From positions 1,524,202-1,588,201 of the forward strand of contig CM030938.1 in the NCBI GenBank assembly GCA_018136815.1: 64,000 nucleotides of DNA, read 5' to 3'. Positions 32,922 to 44,200 of this stretch are shown piece by piece. A model generated the notes under the pieces. The model saw only the letters and a program-made list of their open reading frames with translations, ran no database searches and was not told where the DNA came from. Numbering within the stretch: position 1 is the first letter of the stretch; every line of letters begins with the position of its first letter. A program made the translations under genes and the position numbers. This stretch comes from Isochrysis galbana (taxonomy: Eukaryota > Haptophyta > Isochrysidales > Isochrysidaceae).

Positions 32922-33677
32922 ATAAACCTTTTAATAGTCTCACCGCACACGCGGCCGTGGACCCTCTACTTTCTACTCACGTAGGAAACTTTCTACACCC
33001 CCACTTCCCCGGCCCTTCTCCCCCCGCCATAAGGCGACTCCCCCCGTGCACTACTAGGGGGATGGGGGTGAAGGGCTTAGATATGGTCCGGTGGCCCGCG
33101 CCTCCCCCCGGGGATCATTCCCCCCCTTCCTCCTGTGTCTCCGAGTGGGCGGCGGTCTCAGCCCCGACTTATCTTGTAAACAGGTGCGGGACTTACCTAT
33201 TTTCCGGTGAGCGGAGGTCTCGCTCCGCCCACCCCCTTCTCCGCGCTCTCTCCCCCCTCTCCTGCAGGCACACGCGATGGCGCGCCTGCGGCAGGCCTGC
33301 AGCTGCCCCTGGCGAGCCTTGGAGGCTCCTGGAGGCCAGCTCTGGGGGCAGAGGAGGCTGGGGCTGGGCCCTGGCCTCCCCTGCCTCTCCCTCGCTGGCG
33401 CTCCTGAGCCTCTGGGGCCCCCAATCTGCACCTGTCTGCCTGTCGACCAGGGGGGGAGGGGGGGTTGGAGCGATGGGCTGGCCACGACAGGCCAGGACGC
33501 GCGAGGCAGGCGAGGCCCTGCCAGGGAGAGAGTGGGTCAGTAGGGCAGTGGCCTCCTGGCAAGCCATCAGGCGTGCCAGGAGGATGGGTGGTTCCTCCCC
33601 CATGGCAGGGGAGGAGTGGAGAGAGGGGGGGGCTCGTGCCCCCACATGGGTCAACCAAGTATAAACTTAGTTTTGTC
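32922..33677 (+). mobile_element. Dispersed repeat family R, complete copy with 18-bp TSD
   Basis: 756 bp flanked by CCCTGGAATCCCGACATA at 32904-32921 and 33678-33695. Related copies lie on the minus strand at 50383-51240, 51246-52030 and 55537-58032 (interrupted). Shared features are CTCACCGCACACGCGGCC near one end, a conserved GCGGGACTTACCTATTTTCC block, and AAGTATAAACTTAGTT at the other end. No conserved protein frame is evident. The long target duplication suggests target-primed reverse transcription, as for SINEs moved by a LINE. Confidence 0.75.
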
Positions 33678-33949
33678 CCCTGGAATCCCGACATATGCCT
33701 GATGAGCAAGGTGTCCGAGTGGTAATGGGGGAAGGGGCGGCACTGACTGCCCCCTTCCCTCGATATTCATACCCCCTTTCGGTGCACGCATCGAGGGCGT
33801 GAGCCATCAATAGCCTGGAGCCGTGTCACAGCGCGGGGGGTGCATCGCCCAGGCGCAGCTGTGGTATGCGCGCGTCTTCAACTCCACGTTCGTCCTGCCC
33901 ACGGAAGTGTAACTCACTGTCCCATCTTTTCCGTCGCCTGTACTAAACA

Positions 33950-34234
33950 ATGGGCAACTCCGCCGGGCGAATCGACAATCACGGCTTCGGAATCGGCAAG
34001 TATGACGTCGACAAACAAGACCCCAAGAATGCACAGGTTATCGCGGGATGCAAAATGACCATCTTCTCCGAGGCCGGCTTCAAAGGCGAACACACAACCA
34101 TCAACGGCCCGTCGATGCTCAGCTCAGAAGACGTGCGATGGGAGGACGTCGACCTACAGGCGATCGGGTGGACTCAACCAGTGCGCTCGCCAAAGAGAGA
34201 ACTGGGGAAGGGGGAGGGGGTTGTTAGGGGTTAA
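33950..34234 (+). CDS. Short protein with a possible beta/gamma-crystallin Greek-key motif
   Basis: 94 residues from the ATG at 33950. The segment MTIFSEAGFKGEHTTING resembles the first strands of a beta/gamma-crystallin motif (aromatic, six residues, glycine); such domains often bind Ca2+. A GTGCGC donor at 34180 could end the exon at WTQP, with the true 3' exons lost. The remaining frame runs into LINE 3'-end sequence (from about 34225), so the C-terminus as read is probably not original. No signal peptide. The family call is tentative. Confidence 0.4.
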   Translation: MGNSAGRIDNHGFGIGKYDVDKQDPKNAQVIAGCKMTIFSEAGFKGEHTTINGPSMLSSEDVRWEDVDLQAIGWTQPVRSPKRELGKGEGVVRG

Positions 34235-34315
34235 GGTTGGGTAGTAGGGAGGTTCACTAGCACACTGCCTCACGCCGCACATGTAGCGGGAATTTTCAAG
34301 AAGATTTTTTTTCTT
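34225..34315 (+). mobile_element. LINE 3'-end fragment (5'-truncated copy)
   Basis: Matches the last about 80 bases of the full LINE (45815-45896): TAGTAGGGAGGTTCACTAGC, CTGCCTCACGCC, CATGTAGCGG, AAGATTTTTTT. A typical 5'-truncated insertion. Confidence 0.65.
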
Positions 34316-35456
34316 CCACTAGCTCGCTAGCTAGCCTCGTCTCTACTCTCCGACGCCACGCGTCGCAATCCTCCGACCGCAAGTCTACCTCATCGCTCGT
34401 AGCGCTCGATGGCAGACACTGTCAGACCCGACTCTTACTATGACCTTTCAGACATCTTCCCGCAAGCAACAATCAACGATCCTTCTACGACCGCGTCAGC
34501 TGCCGGCTCGATCGAACGGCCCTCTGCCTACGAGCCTGTAGTCATCGCATGTTCAACAATGTCATCGTCTGCCGAATAATCTGGCTCCCGAAAGGGGGGC
34601 GTGGGTGGAATGGTGGTCAGCGTCGAGGGGCAGAAGGTTGAAGAGGAGTGTGTTGATCGAGCCTCACAGCCGGGGAGCGCCGCTTGCCCCAACCATCACC
34701 TCGAAATATGCCGCCTCGCGTTCAGACGTTGAACGCCTGCGATGAGCGCCTGCCAGAAGAGCCACCAAGCGCGGCACCTGCGGCCAACAGTGCGCGCCCA
34801 ACGGCACCGCAGTCGCCCCACATATCGGCAGGGTCGATCCGCTGCGCCTCTGCACCCGGGAGGCCGCGCACTTTCCCGCCAGACTGGCCTTGCGCTCGCT
34901 CCACCCTCCACTCTGCCACGCTGGCGTGGTGCGTGGTGCGGAAGGAGAAGGGAAGGCCCTCCCATGCCGGAATAGCCCAGGGGCCGGCGCCACTCCCTCG
35001 ATTGAAGTTGTCCCGCCCATCGATCCCTGCCCACAGCCGCGGCCCGACCGACGTGTGCCTGTGCGTTCTGGAGCTGTTGCCCCGGAGGTGCGGCCCACTG
35101 CCATCGCGGCCGCCGCCATGGGACCTCCGTAGAAGGCCCGCCGATAGTTGCCCCTACCACCTTTTAAAGATAACTCTCTGACTATGAGATCGAATCGCCG
35201 AGACGAGTCCATCGACGAGAGACGGAGAGAAGAGAGGGGGAGAGGGGGAAGGGGAGGGGGAAGGGGAGGGGGAGGGGGGGAGGATAGCTCAGTGTCCAGA
35301 GAAGATCTTGAGTTTTTGAGAGCGTAGACTGAGAGGGAGAGAGCAGAGAAAGAAGTGAGGCGGCATATTATACTGGAAGAGAGCTAGAGAGAGCTACTCA
35401 GAACGAGAAGAGAGAAGAGAGGCGACCGAAAGACGAGAGAAGAGAGAAGTGGCGCG
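34316..35456. other. Intergenic; one small ORF
   Basis: A 56-residue ATG-to-stop frame lies at 34409-34579 (MADTVRPDSYYDLSDIF...) with no recognised features. 35215-35455 is a GA-rich tract running up to the TRAP1 start codon. Nothing else supported. Confidence 0.4.
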
Positions 35457-38400
35457 ATGCTCTCTTCTCGCCCCCACCTGCTTCGACTCTCTCTCCGCAC
35501 GCTGCGGAGCGGGCTCTCGGCACGGGTACTGCGTCCTCTTTGCTCGGCCACATCGGCTGCCACTTCGCCTCCCGCCGCCGCCTCGGCCAACCCGCCCGCA
35601 GAGGCTATCCTAGGCTCTTCACAGCGGATGGAGTTCCAAGCAGAGACAAGAAAACTCCTCGACATCGTCGCAAATAGCCTGTACACGGACAAGGAGGTCT
35701 TCTTGCGCGAGATCGTCTCGAACGCGTCCGATGCCCTCGAGAAGCGCAGGTACGCCGAGGCCGTCGGTCAGAGCGAGAAGGATACAGGCGAGATGGCCAT
35801 CGCCATCGAGACCGACGCTGCGGCGGGCACACTCACGATTGCCGACACAGGGATCGGCATGTCCAAGGAGGAGCTGGTGGCCAACTTGGGCACGATCGCC
35901 TCTTCCGGATCCAAGAGATTCGTTCAACAGCTCCAGACCTCGGGAGGAGACGGCGCGTCTGCCGCCTCTGCAAACGTAATCGGGCAGTTTGGTGTCGGCT
36001 TCTATTCCGTCTTCATGGTGGCTGATGAGGTGACCGTCTACTCGCGCAAGCACGGCGCGGACGTTGGGCACTGCTGGAAGAGCACTGGTGACGGCTCCTA
36101 TGAGCTGTCCGAGGCGGCTAACGTGGCAGCAGGCACCAAGGTGAGCCGCGTCCACCAGTCGGCAAGGGCATGCTGGTCGGCCGGGCGCTCACCTGTCTGG
36201 AAGCCGCCGATCAGGCTGTCGGGATACTCTCGTAGTGCGCGTGCGCAGCTGTGGGCCCGGTGGGCGTTCGCGATGCGCGTGCACGCACTGCCGATGCTTG
36301 ACACCATTTCCTCTGTCCGTCCTCAACGGCAGATTATCCTCAAACTCAAGGAGGAGGAGAAGCGCTTCGCATCACGGTTTGCGGTTGAATCCAACCTGCG
36401 CAAGTACTCATCGTTTGTGGGCTTTCCGGTCACTGTCGACGGTGAACGCGCCAATACCATTGCGGCTGTCTGGGCGAAGAGCAAGAACGAGGTCTCGCAG
36501 GAAGAGCACAACGATTTTTACCGATTCATTGCGCAGGTAGGCGCGCGGAAGGGGGGGGTGTCAATTTGGCTCATGTGATTCTCGGCAATGCAATGTTTGT
36601 TGTAGGCAGCAAGTGACGTCTGACAGCTCTGCCGGTACAGCCCTGGCGCTCTGCAGCAGCAGCCTACAGTACTCACGTCACCATCACCCACCCTACATGT
36701 GGTAGGATTTTTCTGACCCAAGGTACACGCTCCACTTCTCGGCGGATGCTCCTCTTGCCATCAAGGCCTTGTTCTATGTGCCCGAGACTCATATGGAAAA
36801 ATGGGGCATGGCCCGGCAAGAACCCGGAGTGTCGCTCTACTCAAGGAGAGTTCTGATTCAGGTGTGAATTCGCAGCTTTGAGCAGTGTCCTGTGCTTGCT
36901 TGCGACGACGGCTGCGCATTCGAGAGGCGGAGCGTGGGCAACGCCTGCCGCGGCGGGTTGGCACGTCAGCTGCCCATCCTGTGACAGCCCTCTACCTACG
37001 CTATGCTCATTCCAAACCATGCTGTGTTCTCACACGCAACCTCCCTGTCCTCGGCTTGACAAACCTGTGACAGGCAAGGTGCGAGAAGCTGCTTCCGGAC
37101 TGGATGCGCTTTGTTAAAGGCGTTGTGGATTCCGACGACCTGCCGCTGAACATTTCGCGTGAGTCCATGCAGGACTCGGCTCTCATGCGAAAGCTCTCAT
37201 CTGTCCTCTCTCGGCGCGTCGTCAAATTCCTGCAGGTATGGCTTGGAGATACGTGGAGCTCGCGTCACCAAACCTCTCCGCGCTGAGCGCTTATTGCGCG
37301 CACGTACCGTCACCCTCGACCGTCAGGAACAAGCCAAGAAAGATGAGAAGGCCTACCTGAACTTCTTCGCGGAGTTTGGGCAATTCATCAAGGAGGGCGT
37401 GTGCTCAGACTTTGATCTCAAGGGAGAGGCAGCGAAACTTCTGCGATTCGAGTCCACTGTCAAGGGGGAGGGAGAGCTCATCTCGTTGGATGAGTACATT
37501 TCGCGCATGGTGCCTGAGCAGGCGAGCGGCACCCTAGCCTCTCCTTTGTGCGCCTCCCAGTCCAGCTGCCGTCGATCCTCTCCCAGCCCCTGGACTCAGT
37601 GTATGATCCTTTGACAACGCCATCGCAGGACGATAAAATCTACTATTTGGTCGCTCCGTCGCGTAGCACGGCACTCTCCTCTGCCTACATGGAGGCGTGC
37701 AAGGCTTTGAATATTGAGGTAAGTAGTGAGGGCGGGCGACATCACCCACTCGGGTTGGAGCATGACCAGTTTGCATGCCGCATCTCCTGCGCGAACACAT
37801 TGTGTGCGCGCCCGGCAAACCGCTCTCATTTCAACTGCGATAGGTGCTCTTGCTCACCTCGACCATGGACGAGTTTGCCATGGCAAACCTGCATACCTAT
37901 GCTGGCAAGACGCTTCTCTCGGCTGAGAAGGCATCGCTGGACCTCAAACGACCCGATTCCAACCATGAGAATGCGCTCTCTTCTGATGATTCATCTGCGC
38001 TCTGCAAATGGCTCTCCGAAACCCTGCCGCTGGTCTCCTCAGCGTCCATATCGACACGCCTGGTCGACTCTCCAGCAATTATTGTGGGGCACGAGAGCGC
38101 GGCAATGCGGCGCATGATGGGAATGATGGAAGCGGGGAGGGCACCGGAGCTGACACCGCAGGTGAGAGTCGAAGGAGGCATCATGACCCGGTCGGCAGGG
38201 AGTTATGGATAGATGGTGAGGCGGGAGAGCAACGCGCGCAGTTCTTAACTGGGGAGGTGGAGGGCACGGTCTCCCCCGCGTCCTATGGCTTGGTTGGCGT
38301 GCGTCTACTTGTGCCTAGCCCGTCCTCGCTAGCTTGACTCGACCCGACTTTCGCGGAATGAATGCGACATGCTCATGTTCCGGATTCTCCCATCCCCGCA

Positions 38401-38674
38401 GAAAATTGAGATCAACGCGACCCACCCCTTGATCGTCCGTCTGGCTTCCGCACGCGATGCCCAGCCAGAACTCGCGAAGTCTGTCGCTCAACAGCTCGTA
38501 GACAACGCGCTCATTTCTGCGGGACTTCTCGATGATCCGCGTACCGTTGTGGCTAATATCACGTCCATTATGACCGAAGCTCTTAAGCACCACGCGCCGG
38601 CGGCGAAGGCGGATGTCTCCACAGCAGATGTGGGCGAGCAAGCATCTGGTGAAGAAAAGAAGAGCAATGCGTGA
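35457..38674 (+). CDS. TRAP1: Mitochondrial Hsp90 (TRAP1-type chaperone)
   Basis: ATP-dependent chaperone. Eight exons: 35457-36140, 36333-36536, 36706-36861, 37074-37235, 37327-37521, 37629-37718, 37844-38161, 38402-38674, giving one 693-residue frame (TRAP1 is about 700). The N-terminus MLSSRPHLLRLSLRTLRSGL is an arginine/serine/leucine-rich mitochondrial presequence. ATP-site motifs: YTDKEVFLREIVSNASDAL, DTGIGMSKEEL, and GQFGVGFYSVFMVAD. Middle-domain blocks include YTLHFSADAPL, LYSRRVLIQ, LPLNISRESMQDSALMRK and IYYLVAPSR; the C-terminus has AGLLDDPRTVVANI. There is no MEEVD, as expected for TRAP1. The intron 37522-37628 has a GC donor (GCGAGC). Confidence 0.95.
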
Positions 38675-39603
38675 GTAGACGGACTTGGTGGCGGGAGAAG
38701 GGAGGCGAAAACCAAAGTAAGTAAGTCTAGGATGACGGCTTCAAGATCTTTGAAATGAAATCGGCCGTGCTCATTCATCATCTTGCAGGCGACGAACCGA
38801 ATGTCGCCAACCATAGGCAAGCTGAGCACAGCGGGCTCAAAATAACAAGTCATGATTTGCCTATTGTAGTGATACCAATTTTCTATTATGGCTTCGTTTA
38901 TCCTACCTATATGTTCCATTCAACCTACTTTTATATGTGGGGGTCAATGGGGGCGCTCGGCGCCCCCTTCACCTTCACCGGGCACCGATTCCCCTCCGGG
39001 GGGGGAGGGGGGGCATCAGTCACTCTCATGCCCTGGCCCTCCCGGCATGAGCTGGCAGCATCCAACATCCTGACCCAGACCGTAGTGGCCAGTGGGCGCG
39101 GGTCAGGTTTCGCACTCCCTGGGCCCGCATGGGCCTGCACTTGCATTGGACCCCCCCCCCTCCTTCCTGGTCACAAGGCAGACAGAGGACTATGGGGGAC
39201 ACCCAAGGCCGACGAGAGGCCCGCGCTGGACTGGAGACGCAGGAGAGGCCAGGGGCTAAGCCCCAGCCTCCACCGCCCCTTCAGCCTTCAGCTGCCTGGC
39301 TGGCCCGCTGGGAGTCCCCTCCGGTCCTCTGAGAGCACAGGTTAAGGCGCGCGTCATGGGCACGCGCCGCAGGAGAGGGCGAAGAGAGAGTGGAGAGTGG
39401 GAGTGCGGATTTCGTCGGTCTCCCCGAACCGGGGATTCAATAACGATAACCGAGTCGCGTTTGCGTTTATTTACATTAGTAAACGGGCGGAGAGAAGGGC
39501 TTGCAACAGGCGGAGGAGCGGAGGGAGCGGCGCAAAGATCGGGTTCCGTCGAATATGGGACATCACTCAATTGAGCCATCAACCATCAAATGTCCGTTGA
39601 CAA
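38675..39603. other. Intergenic; C/G-rich repetitive DNA
   Basis: No gene supported. 39241-39330 faintly resembles the middle of repeat family R but is too diverged to call. Confidence 0.4.
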
Positions 39604-39646
39604 TAATTAATATTCGAATAGAGAAACTATCGTTATAGTTTTAGCG

Positions 39647-41299
39647 ATGGAGCGCGCCGCGCCGCCTCCCACCTCCCAGCCCACCGCAGTCACGACGCCC
39701 CAACGGGGCCGCCCGAAGCCACCGGAGCCCAAGCGCGCGCAAGCCGCCGCCCCAGCCGACGAAGACGTCGACATGATTCCACCTCCTCCCGCCGGCCAGA
39801 CCTCACAGAAGGTGGGAACAGGCAGAGCCCTGTTCCCCCCAGACCAACAGAGCCAGACACAGGCTCAGCCGCCACCACCTGCCGCCACGCCACCCATTCA
39901 AGGACTCCCCATGGGGTGTGGCAGCTCTGCTGCCACCCCCATGGAGGCAACTCCTACCAACTGTGCACCCCCCGTGGGCGGGCACTACACACAACAATCC
40001 ATCCTGGGAGCCTTTACGGCCTCCAACCCTTCAAAGAACAACTCCCAGAAATCGTACGCCGAGGCGGCTGGCCCAAAGGGAAAGCAACCAACAGGAGCAC
40101 AGCTGGCTCCTTCTCAACCCACTCAACAACCCCCGCCGCCCTCGCGTAAGCGAGCGGACCCGCAGTCGGAGCCAAAACCGATTGCCAACAGCACCAACCA
40201 ACTCGCACCCCCCCCTCTAGATGATGAGGAAGAGCCTGAAGACACACCTTTTTTCATTCAGCTAGCTCAGCTAGCTGAAGACAAAAAGGACATTAAGAGC
40301 GAAGATGTTGCCACCTTCATGAAATTCCTTCTCTCCAGGCTGGAAGGCCTTGATGCTACACCAGACGGGATGGACAAGGGCCGTAAAGGCCCTTGGATCT
40401 TCTACGTAGATGATGATGCGCACGGACAATTTAAGGCCGCCTATGGCGACAAACTCCAAACTGTTCTCTCAGGAATCCCGCACGAATTCGGGGTCACCTA
40501 TGGCACGCTAGCCGACCAAGCCCCGCGCAAATCTAGCGCAATCCGGTCCTCACTCAAGGAGATCGCCACTTACATAGTCTTCCGCATTTTCGACCCGGTT
40601 AAAGCGTACAAGACCAAGACGCGCCACTTGGCAAGTGCTCTAGAGCGCGAAGGCTTTCACGTTCTTAGGGGCAATCAACAACGCGCCAAAACTGCACTAG
40701 AAGGAATTGTAAAAGTCGAATCAGGCAAACGCCCGATTTGGCACTTCTACGTTTACACGGACACGTCTGCCTTGGGGCACCGCTTCCCGCGTAACTTTCA
40801 CGTAACTCTCGACGACGGAGAGAACTTCAATCTCGATTATGCGGTCCGCTCTTCAGTGGAATGCGTAACCCCGGAGGGAGAGATAGCCATACATGGCGCC
40901 CCGGGAGGATGCAAAGGCTACGACAAACCGTGGGCCATATCCTATCTACGCAAAAACCAAGTAAGCTTCCGCCAATGTACTTGCGAGCAAGACAAGGCGA
41001 AAGCGGAACAACGCAAAAAGCAGCGTGAAGCCAGTAACGCCATGGATTACCGGGCCATGATGGGACTCGGGGCGGCGGCACCATGCCGCCGCTTCATGGC
41101 AGGCGAATGCAAAAACAACCGCCTGAAAGGGCGGCAAATCGTTCAATGCTCATCTAGTCATGACATCCCTGGATGTTGGACGAAGGATCCCAAGACGGGC
41201 AAGCAAACTTGTATGGTAAAGTGCAATCTCAAACCCAACAAAGCATATCCCGGATACTGTGTAAACGGTGTCAGCTGTTTGTACCGCCACGGTGAATAG
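39647..41299 (+). CDS. LINE ORF1 protein with C-terminal zinc-finger-like region
   Basis: 550 residues. The first about 200 are proline/glutamine-rich and disordered (PPTSQPTAVTTPQRGRPKPP). The middle, about 200-430, looks globular (KGPWIFYVDDDAHGQFKAAY, RKSSAIRSSLKEIATYIVFR). The C-terminus is cysteine/histidine-rich, with Cys and His spaced as in CCCH-type fingers (PCRRFMAGEC, CSSSHDIPGC, CVNGVSCLYRHGE), and probably binds the element's RNA. The stop at 41297-41299 overlaps ORF2 by 35 bases. Start chosen at the ATG after the conserved leader shared by all three 5' copies. Confidence 0.85.
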   Translation: MERAAPPPTSQPTAVTTPQRGRPKPPEPKRAQAAAPADEDVDMIPPPPAGQTSQKVGTGRALFPPDQQSQTQAQPPPPAATPPIQGLPMGCGSSAATPMEATPTNCAPPVGGHYTQQSILGAFTASNPSKNNSQKSYAEAAGPKGKQPTGAQLAPSQPTQQPPPPSRKRADPQSEPKPIANSTNQLAPPPLDDEEEPEDTPFFIQLAQLAEDKKDIKSEDVATFMKFLLSRLEGLDATPDGMDKGRKGPWIFYVDDDAHGQFKAAYGDKLQTVLSGIPHEFGVTYGTLADQAPRKSSAIRSSLKEIATYIVFRIFDPVKAYKTKTRHLASALEREGFHVLRGNQQRAKTALEGIVKVESGKRPIWHFYVYTDTSALGHRFPRNFHVTLDDGENFNLDYAVRSSVECVTPEGEIAIHGAPGGCKGYDKPWAISYLRKNQVSFRQCTCEQDKAKAEQRKKQREASNAMDYRAMMGLGAAAPCRRFMAGECKNNRLKGRQIVQCSSSHDIPGCWTKDPKTGKQTCMVKCNLKPNKAYPGYCVNGVSCLYRHGE

Positions 41300-44200
41300 T
41301 AGCGAAATCAAGATTGCCACATACAATTTGAATGGAGCTAAACACAAGTTAGTATCTACACTAGCGCAAGCGAAAATAGGAGGAATACACATTCTTTTCC
41401 TACAAGAAATCCATCACTACGGTGACGGCTGGCACCTGAAGGCGCCAAGGGTTGCCCGCTCCCTAGGATGGGAGTGGCACCACTCTCCCGCGTCTAGGGG
41501 AGACCCGGACGGCGGAGTGGCGATAGCCATTAGAACGGATCGGAAGGACATAGTAGTTGTTTCTGAGGTTGTGGTCATACCGGGTAGGCTCATTCTAATA
41601 AAATCTACAATAGGATCGGAGTCAGCGACCTTAGCTTCAGTATACTTAAGTGCGCAGCCCAGCAAGAGAAAAGAGGAGATTAAACTAATACACGCTTCCG
41701 CGGAAATAAACCCACGGACCATACTAGCAGGAGATTTCAACTGCGTCGAAAATGTTCACAGGGACACTAAGACGACCCGGGGAGCTGGGCCATACACTAA
41801 TATCGGGGGTAGGTCCCTAGCCAGGGCGTTGGCCGCACACGGGGTCACGGACGTTCAACTTATCGTCAACCCGCGTCTGTCAGAGGTGTACACGAGATGC
41901 GGCCACCAAACGTACACCAGAATCGATAGAATCTACGCCGCGGCGTACCACTCGGCTTGGAGATGGCAAAAGTCGTGTGTCGACCTGCACTTATTTACGG
42001 GAGGAGCGGTTTCAGACCACCATCCAGTCGTGGCGACCTTCTCCACGGCATCCCCGCGCAAGGCGACTGAAGTAGAGGCGCGAATAAGCCCGGAGATATT
42101 GAATGACCCAGACGTCGTCGAAATAATCCAACTGTTTTGGAAACGACAATACGTGGAAGCGGAGATCGCTCAGGAGGGAGAACGGAGCGAAGCCGAAAAG
42201 TGGACACACGCGAAACGCGGCACGGCCTCTCTTCTTTTAGCACTAACGAGGGAAAAGAGGAAAACAACAAATGCTCAGCTCGAGATCGACGCGCTGGCGA
42301 AAGCTAGAAGCGAACAGATGAGAGGAACACCGGGGACGACGAGTGCGGGCACTCTTAATCGCCTAAACGAGCACATCATCGAGAAACGGAGAGCCTACGA
42401 TGCCCCGCCCTCGATGGCTGAAAAGATAATAAGAGCCGAGGAGCTGGTCACCAAACAATTCTTCAGAAAGTTCACCCCTAGACACGCGAGCGGCGACATT
42501 CCGGTACTTTTCGACCGAGTCGACTGGGACACGTCGCACCCGAACTTGTCGGAGGACAACACGACCAGGAAGGATACGAACATTCTAGCCTCACTTAGGA
42601 GATACTACGTATGGTTGTTCAAAGAAAAACCGTCTCAAGAGTCGGAGCTTCTTCTTCAACTTTTGAAGGCCCGACAAATTCCCGCGACCCACAGAATCTG
42701 TTTAGACAACCCGATCTCGCACTCGGAGATAATTCGGGCTATTCGGCAACTGGCAAAGGGAAAATCAGCGGGACCCGACGGCATCCCGATGGAGTTCTAT
42801 CAAATCTTTGAGAAGACCATTGTACCGCACCTCTCTAGAATGCTAAACGAGGCGTACTCCAGGGGCGCGCTACCGGAAGACACATGCTACGGAGACATCT
42901 CGCTCCTCTACAAGAACGGCGATTCGCGAGACCCGAGAAACTATAGACCCATTACACTCCTACAAACGGACTATAAAATCCTAGCTAAGGTTCTAGCAAA
43001 TAGACTAAAAACTACGATACACACCATAGTATCTAAGGAACAAGTAGGTTTCGTGCCTAGACGCATGATAGGGGAGGCCACCCACCTGCTTAAACTCGTC
43101 CAAGCGTTCCTAGACGACACGGGAGAGGAGGGCCTCGCCCTAGCCATAGACTGGGAAAAAGCTTTTGACCGAGTCAGCTGGGAGTATTATCACAAAGCGG
43201 CCGGGGCACTAGGTTTTGGCCCGGGATACTCGAAATGGCTCCGGATTCTTACAAATACCGACGCACTGCCGACAAGATGGATTAAAGCTAACGGCAAGCG
43301 GAGCCACCCGTTCACGATACACTGTGGCATGCCGCAAGGATGCCCGCTATCCCCTCTCGCCTTTCTACTTGTGGCCGAAGGCCTCACGAGGCTGGTGAAC
43401 ACGGACACTCAAATGACGGGGATAAGCCTAGGACGAAGCGAAATTAGACTTACTCAATTTGCGGACGACACGCAACTCCTAGCCAACTCCTACGAATCGG
43501 TCACGCGAGCGATGCGCTTGCTAGAGAACTATGGGAGAGCCACAGGTGCTCGAGTAAACAAAGCAAAGAGCGTAATAATACGAATGGGAGCGCTGAGAAA
43601 GGTAGCTATTCCGGAACATCTCTCGACACTGAAGACGTTAGGCGAGGGCGAATACGCCACCATCCTGGGAGTCCCCTTTTGGGAGAGCCGGGAATCCGAA
43701 GTTTTTTGGGAGAAACTCTACGCGAAACTAAAAAGGAAAATTGCCTCGTGGCAGGGAATACAAAACCTATCCATACACGGGAGGGTGCACCTTGCCAACT
43801 TCGTAATCTACGGCACGCCTCGATACTGGCTATCTACAAGCACTCCTCCCAGCTGGTTCATGGAAGCCATCGACTCGGATGTCCACGCCCTTCTGTGGGA
43901 TAGGACACCCTCGATGAACAAAGACGAACTAGGTTCGACGCAAGAAGGCAGGAGGTGGATAACCCATCCGACTTACCCGAGGGTGGGTCATTTCGAAGGA
44001 GCTCCGACGCTAGGGATCGGCTTGATGCCGATGAAGGAACACATCAAGGCCCTACAGGCGATTTGGATTATCCGATACCTTACGCCCTCAAAGGCGGACT
44101 GGAAAATAGCGCTCGACCAATGGTTCAATAGGACCCCGCTCGGGAGGGGCGCCGTTCTTTCAACAATCAATGTACATCGACTTACAGATAGCATCGGAGG

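Noticed and set aside
33054-33725. Several 100-235-codon ORFs in repeat family R
   Set aside because: Not conserved between copies and open on both strands because of GC bias.
33703-33800. tRNA-like start GGTGTCCGAGTGGT
   Set aside because: It resembles an A box, but no B box (GGTTCGANTCC) or closing acceptor stem follows at the right distance.
39000-39345. Possible further copy of repeat family R
   Set aside because: Only short shared words such as GCCCCAGCCTCC; too diverged to support.
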